The notes beneath the pieces were generated by a model. The model was not told the DNA's origin and did not search any database. It saw nothing but the letters and a program-made list of their open reading frames with translations. This document shows, one piece after another, positions 1-9,087 of a stretch of DNA of 64,000 nucleotides. The stretch is from Chryseobacterium sp. GTDB lineage: Bacteria > Bacteroidota > Bacteroidia > Flavobacteriales > Weeksellaceae. The position numbers and the translations under genes are program-made. The stretch's first letter is position 1, and each line of letters begins with the position of its first letter. The stretch lies in the NCBI RefSeq assembly GCF_019236175.1, contig NZ_JAFAJM010000014.1:124001-188000 (forward strand), given 5' to 3'.

Positions 1-192
1 AAACGGAAAAAAAGAAAGTTTCAGAAACAGAACTCCCTGAATACACAGAAAAAAAAGGAACATTTAGCCCTCTCTCAACCGTTTTTCAGTTTCATTACTT
101 CATGACTCAACACTTTTTCACGTCTGCCGTCTTATAGTTTTTTACGATAATTATCATATACACTATCAGAGGGTGGTTAATTAAAAAAAACG

Positions 193-200
193 TAAATTTG
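193..200 (+). promoter_or_regulatory. -7 box of hemA promoter
   Basis: TAAATTTG matches the Bacteroidetes -7 consensus TAnnTTTG exactly. No convincing TTG -33 element is visible. The box ends 9 bases before the ATG at 210, so the leader would be very short. It contains an in-frame TTG (198-200) that could be misread as a start codon. Confidence 0.6.
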
Positions 201-209
201 CGACTGCTT

Positions 210-1484
210 ATGTTACAGTATTCCAATATCCATCAAACATCAAATTTTGCCGTGCTTTCTATAAGCTACGAAAAAGCCGATGTAGAAACGAGAGGAAAAT
301 TTGCATTCTTTGATGAAAACATCAAAAACTTTGTTTCCAGAGTCCACCAGGAAGATCTGGGCGATGCTTTTGTGGTTTCCACCTGTAACAGAACCGAGAT
401 TTATACAACCTCCTCCAATTATCTTTTAGTAGCTGAGGAATATTGTAAAACAATCGGAGTACATCTTACTGATTTTCTTCAGTTCGCTAACATCCTTACA
501 AAAGAAGAAGCTCTGATTCATCTTTTCAGAGTGGCTGCCGGTCTTGAAAGCCAGATCATTGGTGACTTTGAAATTATCGGACAGATCAAAAAGGCCTACA
601 GCCGGTTCAAAAGAGAAAGACAAAATTCCAACCCTTATCTGGAGAGAGCGATTAATGCTGCAATTCAGATTTCGAAAAGAATCAAAAACGAAACAGGTAT
701 TTCCAATGGAGCCGCTTCTGTTTCCTATGCTGCAGTTCACTATATTTTAAATAGCCAGAAAAGAATTAATGAAAAAAACATTCTTCTGTTAGGAGTAGGT
801 GAAATCGGGCAGAATACGGTTGAGAACCTGGTAAAACATGTCTATCAGCCAAAAATTAAAATTGCCAACAGGACTCAGGAAAAAGCTGAAAAAATTTCCC
901 AGAAATATAATATTCCACATGTCGACTATGCAGATTTTGACAAGGAATTAAAAAACACGGATATTCTCATTGTAGCAACAGGAGCTAAACATCCTATTGT
1001 TAATCAGTCTCATTTTCCGAACGGAAAAGAAACATTGGTAATTGATCTTTCGATTCCCCATAACGTTGAGAAGAATGTTACCGAAAATGAAAATGTAACA
1101 TTAATTGACGTGGATGAGCTTTCTAAGCAGATTCAGGAAACCATTCAACAGAGAGAAAGAGAAATCCCAAAAGCTGAAAAAATCATCAAGGAACTGATGA
1201 AAGATTTTATTGAATGGGAAAAAAAGAGAAAACTCGCACCAAATATTCATCATTTCAAAGCCGTTTTAAAAAACATGGAACGCAATGAAATGCATAACTT
1301 TTATAAAAAGAATAAATATATCAACATTCCGGACATGGAACTTTCTGATAAAATGATCCAGAAAATTACCAACCGTTTTGCAAAATATATAATAGATAAT
1401 CCTTTAAAAGCCGAAGAAATTAGTAAATTAATGCACGAAATATTAGTTGAACAACCAAACAACGAATTCAATGAAAAGCATTAG
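210..1484 (+). CDS. hemA: Glutamyl-tRNA reductase
   Basis: Reduces glutamyl-tRNA(Glu) to glutamate-1-semialdehyde, the first committed step of C5-pathway tetrapyrrole synthesis in the cytoplasm. The protein is 424 aa, normal for the family. The catalytic cysteine lies in VVSTCNRTEIY (about residue 59), the NADPH-binding loop is LLGVGEIGQNT (about 194-204), and the C-terminal dimerisation helices are present. I chose the ATG at 210 because the in-frame TTG at 198 lies inside the promoter box. The 3' end overlaps hemC by 14 bases, so this is the first gene of a hemA-C-D-E operon. Confidence 0.96.
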   Translation: MLQYSNIHQTSNFAVLSISYEKADVETRGKFAFFDENIKNFVSRVHQEDLGDAFVVSTCNRTEIYTTSSNYLLVAEEYCKTIGVHLTDFLQFANILTKEEALIHLFRVAAGLESQIIGDFEIIGQIKKAYSRFKRERQNSNPYLERAINAAIQISKRIKNETGISNGAASVSYAAVHYILNSQKRINEKNILLLGVGEIGQNTVENLVKHVYQPKIKIANRTQEKAEKISQKYNIPHVDYADFDKELKNTDILIVATGAKHPIVNQSHFPNGKETLVIDLSIPHNVEKNVTENENVTLIDVDELSKQIQETIQQREREIPKAEKIIKELMKDFIEWEKKRKLAPNIHHFKAVLKNMERNEMHNFYKKNKYINIPDMELSDKMIQKITNRFAKYIIDNPLKAEEISKLMHEILVEQPNNEFNEKH

Positions 1485-2379
1485 AATCGGAACAAGAAAT
1501 TCCGCACTTGCACTTTGGCAGGCTAGAGAGGTTGCGAGGCACCTTCAGAACAACAATTATTTAACGGAAATCGTCCCTATCGTTTCTTCCGGCGACAAGA
1601 ATCTTAATCAGCCATTATATTCTTTAGGAATTACAGGGGTTTTCACAAGAGACCTTGATGTGGCGTTACTTAATGACGAAATAGACATTGCCGTACATTC
1701 CTTAAAAGATGTTCCTACCCAGCTGCCTCAAAATATTGAGATGATTGCTTATCTGGAAAGAGATTATCCACAGGATATTCTAATCAGAAAGGAATCTGCA
1801 AGAAATAAAGAATTCCACGAGCTGAAATTAGCAACAAGCAGTTTAAGAAGAAGAGCATTCTGGCTGAGACATTATCCTGCTACTGAATTTTCAGACATCC
1901 GTGGAAACATTCAGACCCGTCTTCAGAAACTTGAAGACGGAAACTTTGATGCTACTATTCTATCATTAGCAGGAATCAAAAGAATGAAAATGGAAATCGA
2001 TTACGAAATGCTTCCATTATTAATTCCTGCCCCGTCGCAGGGAGTTATTGCCGTAGCCGGACATTCTGACAAACCTGAGATTAATGAAATATTAGGCCAG
2101 ATCAATCATAGGCCGACTCAGATCTGTGTAGAGATTGAAAGAAATTTCCTGAGCACTCTGGAAGGCGGCTGTACTGCGCCTATCGGCGCTTTTGCAGAAA
2201 TCATCGAAAATCAGATCCGTTTCAAAGGAGCACTTTGCTCTTTGGATGGCAAAAACTGTATTGCTGTGGATGAAAACTTCGAGTACAATCCAACAGAGAA
2301 TTTTGGCGAAAAGTATGCAAAAGTAGTTCTTGAAAACGGAGGAAAAGAATTAATGGCAGAAATCAAAAGCCAGATCTAA
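1471..2379 (+). CDS. hemC: Porphobilinogen deaminase (hydroxymethylbilane synthase)
   Basis: Polymerises four porphobilinogens into hydroxymethylbilane, the third step from glutamyl-tRNA to uroporphyrinogen. It is 302 aa from the ATG at 1471, which begins with the typical MKSIRIGTRNSALALWQ. The dipyrromethane cofactor is attached at Cys234 in LEGGCTAPIGAF, and the substrate-binding stretch VHSLKDVPT is intact. An upstream in-frame ATG (1447) lies deeper inside hemA and would add eight residues atypical for the family. Overlap with hemA suggests translational coupling. Confidence 0.97.
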   Translation: MKSIRIGTRNSALALWQAREVARHLQNNNYLTEIVPIVSSGDKNLNQPLYSLGITGVFTRDLDVALLNDEIDIAVHSLKDVPTQLPQNIEMIAYLERDYPQDILIRKESARNKEFHELKLATSSLRRRAFWLRHYPATEFSDIRGNIQTRLQKLEDGNFDATILSLAGIKRMKMEIDYEMLPLLIPAPSQGVIAVAGHSDKPEINEILGQINHRPTQICVEIERNFLSTLEGGCTAPIGAFAEIIENQIRFKGALCSLDGKNCIAVDENFEYNPTENFGEKYAKVVLENGGKELMAEIKSQI

Positions 2380-2438
2380 CAGATTTTAAATTTCAATTTT
2401 CCCGGTTTTTCCATTTTCACAGCTGCAAACTTCAGGAC

Positions 2439-3122
2439 ATGAAAATCTTATTCACCAAAAATATAGACCAGACGCTTATATCCAAAGAATTAGGAGAAGA
2501 TATTTCGGTGGACTGTATTGAGGTAATAAAGACGAAACCCATCATGATCAGCCCGTTTGAGTTGAAAAACTATTCTCTGATTTTCACCAGCGTCAACGGG
2601 GTGACTGCATTTTTTAAAAATCGTTTTAAACCCAACGAAGATTTTACGGCGAAGAACTACAATAAGATTTATTGTGTAGGTGAGAAAACAAAAAAAGAAT
2701 TAAGAAAGAATGGTTTTGGAACTTTTAAGGTATTAAAAAATGCTGAAATGTTATCCCGCTTTATCATCGGAAAATGCCAGCATGAGCAGTTTCTTCATTT
2801 CTGCGGCAACCTTGCCATCAATGTCCTGGATAAAGATCTTCCCTTACAAAACATTAAGTACAAAAAAGTTACTATATATAATACGGAGGAAATCTATCCT
2901 CTAATAACTGAAAAATATCATGCTGTAGTATTTTTTAGTCCGAGCGGAGTTCGTAGTTTTGCAAAGCGAAATTCCATGGAAGGGATGAAGCTCTTTTCGA
3001 TAGGAGAAACCACTTCCGGAGAGTTGAAAAATTATACCAAAGACCCTATTTTTACTTCTGAAGGCAATAATCTAAGCTCTATCTTTGAGCTGATCAGGAA
3101 AGAATTCGGAAGTCATTTTTAA
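2439..3122 (+). CDS. hemD: Uroporphyrinogen-III synthase
   Basis: Cyclises hydroxymethylbilane with D-ring inversion to uroporphyrinogen III. It is 227 aa, typical for this very divergent two-lobed family. The recognisable parts are LIFTSVNGVTAFF (about residues 48-60, first lobe), IYCVGEKTKKEL, and VVFFSPSGVRSF (about 162-173, second lobe) followed by FSIGETTSGEL. Sequence identity in HemD is always low, so position between hemC and hemE is part of the argument. It lies 59 bases after hemC with no terminator between them. Confidence 0.92.
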   Translation: MKILFTKNIDQTLISKELGEDISVDCIEVIKTKPIMISPFELKNYSLIFTSVNGVTAFFKNRFKPNEDFTAKNYNKIYCVGEKTKKELRKNGFGTFKVLKNAEMLSRFIIGKCQHEQFLHFCGNLAINVLDKDLPLQNIKYKKVTIYNTEEIYPLITEKYHAVVFFSPSGVRSFAKRNSMEGMKLFSIGETTSGELKNYTKDPIFTSEGNNLSSIFELIRKEFGSHF

Positions 3123-3169
3123 GAAAGCCGGTACCGGAACTTTGGCGGTACGATTAGTTTAAATAGATT

Positions 3170-4201
3170 ATGATTAAAAACGACCTATATTTAAAAGCAC
3201 TTCGCGGAGAAACCGTTGAAAGACCTCCTGTCTGGATGATGAGGCAGGCTGGAAGATATCTGCCGGAATTCATTGCTCTGAGAGATCAGTATGACTTCTT
3301 TACAAGATGTCAGACTCCTGAGCTTGCTGCTGAAATTACATTACAGCCTATCCGCAGATTTCCTTTGGATGCTGCGATCCTGTTTTCTGATATTCTGGTA
3401 GTTCCACAGGCTATGGGAATTGATTTCAAAATGAAAGAATCTGTTGGCCCTTGGTTGGATACCCCAATCAGAACCATGGAGCAGGTTCAGAATATTGAAA
3501 CTCCGGATGTGAATGATACTTTAGGATACGTTTTTGATGCCATCGAACTTACTCTTCAGAAATTAGACAATGAAATTCCGTTGATCGGTTTTGCCGGATC
3601 ACCATGGACTATTCTTTGCTACTGTGTGGAAGGAAAAGGAAGTAAAGCTTTTGATATTGCAAAATCATTCTGTTTCCAGCAGCCTGAAGCAGCTCACTTA
3701 TTACTTCAGAAAATCACTGATACTACCATTGCCTATTTAAAGAGAAAGGTAGAAAAAGGAGTTTCTGCGGTACAGATATTCGACTCATGGGGTGGAATGC
3801 TCTCTCCTACCGATTATCAGGAGTTCTCATGGCAATACATCAACCAGATTGTTGAAGCATTAAGCCCGCTTACCCATGTCGTGGTATTTGGAAAAGGATG
3901 CTGGTTTGCATTGGAAGACATGACCATGTCTAAAGCATCTGCACTGGGTGTTGACTGGACGATCAAGCCGGAATTTGCAAGAACACTGACCAATCATACG
4001 ATGACATTACAGGGAAATTTTGATCCTGCAAGACTTCATTCAACCCCTGAAACCATCAAGAAAATGGTTACTGAAATGATTAACCGTTTTGGAAAAGACA
4101 GATATATCGCCAATCTTGGACACGGAATTTTACCTAATGTTCCGGTGGAGAATGCAGAAGCTTTTATCAGAGCTGTCGTAGACTGGAAACCTACACTATA
4201 A
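3170..4201 (+). CDS. hemE: Uroporphyrinogen decarboxylase
   Basis: Decarboxylates the four acetate side chains of uroporphyrinogen III to give coproporphyrinogen III. It is 343 aa. Both family signatures are clear: [16 protein letters not shown] near residues 19-34 and [19 protein letters not shown] near 141-159. The invariant active-site Asp is in [12 protein letters not shown] (about residue 76). It is the last gene of the hem operon and is followed within about 30 bases by a strong hairpin terminator. Confidence 0.97.
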   Translation: MIKNDLYLKALRGETVERPPVWMMRQAGRYLPEFIALRDQYDFFTRCQTPELAAEITLQPIRRFPLDAAILFSDILVVPQAMGIDFKMKESVGPWLDTPIRTMEQVQNIETPDVNDTLGYVFDAIELTLQKLDNEIPLIGFAGSPWTILCYCVEGKGSKAFDIAKSFCFQQPEAAHLLLQKITDTTIAYLKRKVEKGVSAVQIFDSWGGMLSPTDYQEFSWQYINQIVEALSPLTHVVVFGKGCWFALEDMTMSKASALGVDWTIKPEFARTLTNHTMTLQGNFDPARLHSTPETIKKMVTEMINRFGKDRYIANLGHGILPNVPVENAEAFIRAVVDWKPTL

Positions 4202-4228
4202 GAGCGGTTCAATCCGTCAGCCATATAC

Positions 4229-4263
4229 AAAAAGCCCCATCAGTAATGACGGGGCTTTTTTAT
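4229..4263. terminator. Bidirectional terminator between hemE and sufS
   Basis: A perfect 10-bp stem (AAAAAGCCCC, 4229-4238, with GGGGCTTTTT, 4251-4260) has T-runs on both strands. It sits between two convergent genes and can end both the hem operon and the minus-strand sufS transcript. Confidence 0.9.
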
Positions 4264-4284
4264 TCTTATGACAGGTATATATTG

Positions 4285-5505
4285 TTAACCCAGCATTCTT
4301 TGCGCCTTCTTAACACCTTCTACCAATACATCAATTTCTTCAAAAGTATTATATACTGCAAAGCTGGCTCTTACCGTTCCCGCAATATTAAAGAAGTTCA
4401 TAATAGGCTGTGTACAATGGTGACCTGTTCTTACCGCAATCCCCATTTTATCCAGGATCATTCCCACATCAGAAGAAATACCTACTCCTTCCAGATTAAA
4501 AGAAACAACCCCTGTTCTCCTCGCTTTTTCGCCATAGATTTTAATCCCTTCTATTTCTAAAAGCTGTCTTTGGGCATATTCCAGTAAAGCATTTTCATGG
4601 TTCTGGATATTTTCATGTCCTACGCTGTGCATAAAATCGACAGCAGCTCCTAAAGCGATATTCCCGCCTACGTTCGGCGTTCCTGCTTCATACTTAAAAG
4701 GAAGTCCTGCATAGGTAGTCCCTTCAAAAGAGCAGGTAGCAATCATCTCTCCTCCACCGTGAAATGGCGGTAAAGCTTCCAGAATATCACGTTTACCGTA
4801 TAAAATACCTGTTCCCATCGGAGCATACATTTTATGACCTGAAAACACAAAGAAATCACAATCCATTTTCTGAACATCTATGTTAAAATGAGGAGCTGAC
4901 TGAGCGCCATCAATAACAACATAGGCATCCGTATTTTTTCTTGTTTTTGAAATAATCTCTTCAATAGGATTCACAATTCCTAATGCATTGGAAACCTGAT
5001 TAACAGAAACTACTTTTGTTTTTTCACCTAACAACTGATCAAACTGATCCATCTGAAGTACACCATTCTCATCAATTGGGATCACACGAAGCTTTGCTCC
5101 TGTTCTTTCACACAGCATTTGCCATGGAACAATATTAGAGTGATGCTCCAGATATGAGATAATGATCTCATCATCTTTCTTTAATTTCTGTGTTAAAATA
5201 TAAGCAATGAGGTTTAAGCCTTCTGTGGTTCCTTTTGTAAAAATAACTTCAAAATCATGTTCAGCGTTAATGAATTTCTGGATCTTTCTTCTGGAAAGCT
5301 CCATCTCTTCGGTAGCCAATTGGCTCAGGGTATGAATCCCCCTGTGGACATTAGCGTTAAGTTCTGTATAATATGCATGACAGACTTCCAACACTGAATT
5401 TGGTTTCTGAGATGTAGCTGCATTATCCAGATAAACTAATGGTTTACCGTTTACTTCCCTGTCCAATATAGAAAACTGGCTTCTTATTTCCTGAATGTCA
5501 AACAT
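4285..5505 (-). CDS. sufS: SufS-type cysteine desulfurase
   Basis: PLP enzyme that takes sulfur from cysteine for Fe-S cluster assembly by the SUF system. It is 406 aa and follows the group II (SufS/CsdA) pattern: N-terminal LVYLDNAATSQKP, PLP lysine about residue 225 in FSGHKMYAPMG, and persulfide cysteine about residue 364 in RTGHHCTQP. It is a single-gene unit with its own -7 box upstream and terminator downstream. The other suf genes lie about 34 kb away in this window, and no SufE or SufU partner is encoded here. Confidence 0.95.
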   Translation of the reverse strand: MFDIQEIRSQFSILDREVNGKPLVYLDNAATSQKPNSVLEVCHAYYTELNANVHRGIHTLSQLATEEMELSRRKIQKFINAEHDFEVIFTKGTTEGLNLIAYILTQKLKKDDEIIISYLEHHSNIVPWQMLCERTGAKLRVIPIDENGVLQMDQFDQLLGEKTKVVSVNQVSNALGIVNPIEEIISKTRKNTDAYVVIDGAQSAPHFNIDVQKMDCDFFVFSGHKMYAPMGTGILYGKRDILEALPPFHGGGEMIATCSFEGTTYAGLPFKYEAGTPNVGGNIALGAAVDFMHSVGHENIQNHENALLEYAQRQLLEIEGIKIYGEKARRTGVVSFNLEGVGISSDVGMILDKMGIAVRTGHHCTQPIMNFFNIAGTVRASFAVYNTFEEIDVLVEGVKKAQRMLG

Positions 5506-5547
5506 TTATTTATTTTTTAAATTAAAACGTTCTTATTTAGAACTCTT

Positions 5548-5555
5548 CAAATTTA
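5548..5555 (-). promoter_or_regulatory. -7 box of sufS promoter
   Basis: Minus-strand TAAATTTG matches TAnnTTTG exactly, 42 bases upstream of the sufS ATG. No well-spaced TTG is visible. Confidence 0.5.
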
Positions 5556-5723
5556 CGGCTTTTTTTCTGAAAGGAAGCATTACAAGAAGTACTGATACTT
5601 GTCAGCTAATAGAAATATTCGATAGCTTATAGTGAAAAAAGCTGATGAGGAGAAAACGTACAAATACCGAAGTTCTGATAAAAGTCTTTTTATTCTGTTG
5701 TTGTTTGCACTCTTCAGCATGAA

Positions 5724-5756
5724 ACAAAAAAACCTGCCAATATATATTGACAGGTC
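5724..5756 (-). terminator. Terminator of prs-rplY transcript
   Basis: On the minus strand a hairpin (ACCTG, one mismatch, CAATA, short loop, TATTG, mismatch, CAGGT) is followed by seven T residues. It lies 25 bases after the L25 stop codon. Confidence 0.75.
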
Positions 5757-5780
5757 TTATATTCTTTAAATAAGCAATAC

Positions 5781-6434
5781 TTATTCTGCAGATTTTTCTT
5801 CTGTTGTTGGAACATCAGGAGATTGAGTTGCAACTTCTTCTGCTTCTTCTTCATCTTCTTCATCCATTGCTGCTGCACCTCCTTTCATTGCATTTCTAGA
5901 CATCTTAACAGCAACTACTACTGCGTTGTCAGGGTGCATGAAAGAATATCCTTCAGTTTTGATACCACCGATGTAAAGTTTGTTACCAATTCTTAATGGA
6001 GTAACATCTACAACGATTTCGTCTGGTAAGTTAGCAGGAATAGCTTTTACTTTTAGTTTTCTGAAAGACTGACGTAAAACACCACCAGCTACAACACCTT
6101 TTGAACGTCCAGTAATTCTTACAGGAACTTCCATGATAACTGGCTTATCGTCAGATAACTGGTAGAAGTCGATGTGAAGAATTTTGTCAGTGATTGGGTG
6201 AAACTGAATATCCTGAAGAACTGCTGGAATTGTTTTTCCGTCAACTTCAATAGATACCGTGTGTGCTTCAGGAGTGTATACTAACCCTTTGAAAGCTTTC
6301 TCTTCTGCAGAGAAGTTTAAAGGGGCTTCACCTCCATAAACAACACAAGGAACTAATTCAGCATCACGTAAAGCTTTTGTAGACTTTTTGCCCACGCTTT
6401 CTCTTTTTGTACCTTGAATTGTAATAGATTTCAT
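5781..6434 (-). CDS. rplY: 50S ribosomal protein L25/general stress protein Ctc
   Basis: Binds 5S rRNA in the large ribosomal subunit. At 217 aa it is the long CTC/TL5 form, with an N-terminal L25 beta-barrel (residues 1-95, beginning [16 protein letters not shown]) and a C-terminal beta domain (about 100-185, containing [17 protein letters not shown]). It ends in an acidic tail rich in Asp and Glu from about residue 188. It lies 56 bases downstream of prs with no terminator, the common prs-ctc arrangement, and is probably co-transcribed. Confidence 0.95.
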   Translation of the reverse strand: MKSITIQGTKRESVGKKSTKALRDAELVPCVVYGGEAPLNFSAEEKAFKGLVYTPEAHTVSIEVDGKTIPAVLQDIQFHPITDKILHIDFYQLSDDKPVIMEVPVRITGRSKGVVAGGVLRQSFRKLKVKAIPANLPDEIVVDVTPLRIGNKLYIGGIKTEGYSFMHPDNAVVVAVKMSRNAMKGGAAAMDEEDEEEAEEVATQSPDVPTTEEKSAE

Positions 6435-6490
6435 TTATAAAAAATTTAAAAAATTATTTTAGTTTTGATTTGCAAACTTCTAAAAACCAA

Positions 6491-7429
6491 TTAAATAACA
6501 AACTTGCTGCTAATTGATTTATGCTCATGAACCATTGTCATAACATCCGCAAATAACGGGGCGCAAGATAGCACTTTTATTTTAGATGACAAATTATTTT
6601 TAACAGGAATTGAGTCAGTTACAATAACTTCCAGAATTTTTGAATTCTCAATATTCTCGTAAGCCTTTCCGGAAAGCACTCCGTGAGTAGCCATTGCGCG
6701 AACTGTTTTTGCTCCTTTTTCAATTAAAATATCTGCGGCTTTACAAAGTGTTCCTGCAGTATCAATCATGTCATCAATAAGGATTACGTTTTTGCCTTTT
6801 ACATCTCCGATAAGGAACATCTCTTCTACAACGTTTGCCTTTTTTCTTTCTTTATAAGCAATTACTACTTCTGCCCCTAAGTGACCCGCGTAGTTTTTTG
6901 CTCTTTTTGCACCTCCCATATCCGGAGAAGCAATAGTAAGATCTTCAAGATTTAAAGATCTGATATAGTCTACGAAAATAGTAGAAGCATACAGGTGGTC
7001 TACCGGAATTTCGAAGAACCCCTGAATCTGATCTGCGTGAAGATCCATGGTCATAATTCTCGTTGCTCCTGCCGCAGTCAGAAGATTAGCAACTAGTTTT
7101 GCTCCAATAGGTGCTCTTGGCTTGTCTTTTCTGTCTTGTCTTGCAAGTCCGAAATAAGGAATTACGACAGTGATGCTTTTAGCAGAAGCTCTTTTCGCTG
7201 CATCAATCATTAGAAGAAGCTCCAAAAGATTGTCTGCAGGAGGGAATGTAGATCCGATTAGGAAAACTCTTCCTCCTCTTACAGATTCGTCTAAAACAGG
7301 CTCAAATTCCCCGTCACTGAACTCCTGAAAGTTGATTTTTCCTAATTCTTTCCCATAATGTTGGGCAATTTTCTCTGCCAAGTCCCTGCTGGTTCTTGTA
7401 CAAAATAGATAACTTAACTGATCGGCCAT
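6491..7429 (-). CDS. prs: Ribose-phosphate pyrophosphokinase
   Basis: Makes PRPP from ribose-5-phosphate and ATP for nucleotide, histidine and NAD synthesis. It is 312 aa, the usual length of class I enzymes. Visible motifs are the ATP flexible loop VIPYFGLARQDRKDKPRAP (near residue 100), the metal-binding DLHADQIQGFF, and the PRPP loop VILIDDMIDTAGTLCKAA (near 216-233). It has its own -7 box just upstream and probably drives the L25 gene behind it. Confidence 0.97.
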   Translation of the reverse strand: MADQLSYLFCTRTSRDLAEKIAQHYGKELGKINFQEFSDGEFEPVLDESVRGGRVFLIGSTFPPADNLLELLLMIDAAKRASAKSITVVIPYFGLARQDRKDKPRAPIGAKLVANLLTAAGATRIMTMDLHADQIQGFFEIPVDHLYASTIFVDYIRSLNLEDLTIASPDMGGAKRAKNYAGHLGAEVVIAYKERKKANVVEEMFLIGDVKGKNVILIDDMIDTAGTLCKAADILIEKGAKTVRAMATHGVLSGKAYENIENSKILEVIVTDSIPVKNNLSSKIKVLSCAPLFADVMTMVHEHKSISSKFVI

Positions 7430-7451
7430 TTTTACTTTTTAAAAGATTTTG

Positions 7452-7459
7452 CAAATTTA
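7452..7459 (-). promoter_or_regulatory. -7 box of prs promoter
   Basis: Minus-strand TAAATTTG matches the Bacteroidetes -7 consensus, 22 bases upstream of the prs ATG. It begins essentially at the end of the T-run of the terminator of the gene upstream, so termination and initiation signals are fused. Confidence 0.6.
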
Positions 7460-7460
7460 A

Positions 7461-7495
7461 AAAAAAACCACAAGAATTACTCTTGTGGTTTTTAA
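7461..7495 (-). terminator. Terminator of the SGNH lipoprotein gene
   Basis: A perfect 13-bp stem (7463-7475 with 7481-7493, core ACCACAAGA/TCTTGTGGT) has a five-base loop. On the minus strand it is followed by a long T-run. It lies 20 bases after the stop codon. Confidence 0.9.
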
Positions 7496-7514
7496 GTTTT
7501 TTATTTCCTATTGA

Positions 7515-9083
7515 TTATGGGAATTTTACACCTCCGTAATTATTAGGATTTACCTGTGGTAATGTTGATCTGTATTTAGCATTGATCGACTTAATAAATT
7601 CATTGGCAACAATACCGTACCCTCTTCCTGTCAGGTGAACACCATCCAGAGAGAATGCGCCTCCTGTTACAAACTTTGCTGTATATTTTACGCCATCAAA
7701 TGAAATTCCTGACTGACCGTTGAGTTCAACCATTTTAGAATTAGCATCTACAAAAGCCAATCCATAAGAATCAGCAAGTGATTTGATAGACGCGTTATAT
7801 GCATCCGTTGCTGTTTTTACATAAGCAGCCTCGGTTTTTGTTAATACGTGTTGGTTCTGCAATGGATAAGAAATACCATATACATTCACCGGAGCCGGAA
7901 CCCCCGGCGCATTTGTATTAATTACAGAGCTCGTTGTAAGCAGGATATAATCATCCTGAGTAGCCTGTCTTGCCTGGCCGTAGATCTGGCCGAAAAGAGT
8001 GGCCTGAGCCAACCCTAGCGCCGGTGTTAAAGCCGCAGTAAGCTGGGCAGATAAATCCTGAAGGGCAACATCTTTAATCAGAACCGGGTTAGCAGAAGTA
8101 GAAGAAAGCAGATTAATTCTGTCTCCAGCACCAAAAGCAGTAAGTGCCTGTTTTAAAGGACCATATAAGCTTGTATTAAGAGCTGTCAGATTAGCTCCTA
8201 AAGCAGCTGGTGTCAAAGGGTTATACGGAACCGTTGTAAAGAAAGGTACTGAAGTAACATAAGGAATATTAGCAATAACTCCTTTTGTTGTCCCTACACT
8301 TTTAAGACCGTCTAAAACTCCTTTAATAGAACCCGCCACAACAGCAGGGTCAGAAATATCATTTGATTTATAAGTTCCCGGATTGGTATTTCCTGTCTGA
8401 ACAGTTGCTGTTGTATATGTTGTCACGTTTCCTACCGTCTGGGAATTAGTTCCGCCATTGGTTGCATAAGACAATACATCATTATTTCCTATCCAAAGAG
8501 AAAAGAATGTTGCTTTCTGAGCCATAGCATCCTGTAAAACACTGGTTGTAGCAGAAGAAGCAAACCTTACAAAGTAAGGATTAGCGGTTCCTGCTGCAAG
8601 ACCTGCAGGATTCCCATATCCAGGTGCTACCAAATGAAATGATTTGGCCCCCGGAACGCCCATATTCTGATATGTACCTCCATTAGGCAGAATATCCAGC
8701 GTGGCAGCCGGCGCACTTGGTACCGGAGATAAAGCTCCGTTAACAACCTGAAGTGTTAACTTTCCGGGAAAGCCTGGAAGATTGGTAAAACCACCAATAT
8801 CATTAGGGACTAAAGGCTGTTTGAAATCTCCGCTTCCAGCCAGCTTCATCTGACCGGCAATCATACTTGGATAAGATTCGTTCTGGCCGGAGCTGTATAA
8901 AGCTCCATTGCTGTATCCGGAAGTCAAAGAGTTTCCTAAAGATATATATTTTGAGAAATCAGCATCCCCTTTTGTTACAGGGATATCTTTCACATCAGTA
9001 TCAAAGTCTGTTTTACAACTCGTTACCGTAAAAAGAAGTGCAGAAACCGCAATTGTTGATATTATAATTTTTTTCATAGTCAT
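7515..9083 (-). CDS. SGNH/GDSL-type hydrolase lipoprotein
   Basis: Predicted outer-membrane or periplasmic lipoprotein esterase/lipase; the substrate is unknown. It is 522 aa, with a signal peptide and lipobox ending TVTSC (Cys21 if translation starts at the internal MKKII ATG, 9077). The SGNH blocks are visible: SLGNSLTSGY (block I, Ser nucleophile), FSLWIGNNDVL (block III), and DGVHLTGRGYGI near the C-terminus (catalytic Asp and His). It begins 5 bases after the FadL-type porin stop codon. That pairing is common in Bacteroidetes and suggests handling of lipid-like substrates. Two start codons six bases apart are equally possible. Confidence 0.85.
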   Translation of the reverse strand: MTMKKIIISTIAVSALLFTVTSCKTDFDTDVKDIPVTKGDADFSKYISLGNSLTSGYSNGALYSSGQNESYPSMIAGQMKLAGSGDFKQPLVPNDIGGFTNLPGFPGKLTLQVVNGALSPVPSAPAATLDILPNGGTYQNMGVPGAKSFHLVAPGYGNPAGLAAGTANPYFVRFASSATTSVLQDAMAQKATFFSLWIGNNDVLSYATNGGTNSQTVGNVTTYTTATVQTGNTNPGTYKSNDISDPAVVAGSIKGVLDGLKSVGTTKGVIANIPYVTSVPFFTTVPYNPLTPAALGANLTALNTSLYGPLKQALTAFGAGDRINLLSSTSANPVLIKDVALQDLSAQLTAALTPALGLAQATLFGQIYGQARQATQDDYILLTTSSVINTNAPGVPAPVNVYGISYPLQNQHVLTKTEAAYVKTATDAYNASIKSLADSYGLAFVDANSKMVELNGQSGISFDGVKYTAKFVTGGAFSLDGVHLTGRGYGIVANEFIKSINAKYRSTLPQVNPNNYGGVKFP

Positions 9084-9087
9084 TCAA

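Noticed and set aside
1..63. Minus-strand frame of about 21 codons open to the window edge (starts MFLFFLCIQG)
   Set aside because: Hydrophobic and could be a signal peptide of a divergent gene, but too short to judge without flanking sequence.
5602..5645. TCAGCT/AGCTGA inverted repeat upstream of sufS
   Set aside because: Only six pairs with a long spacer; expected by chance in AT-rich DNA.
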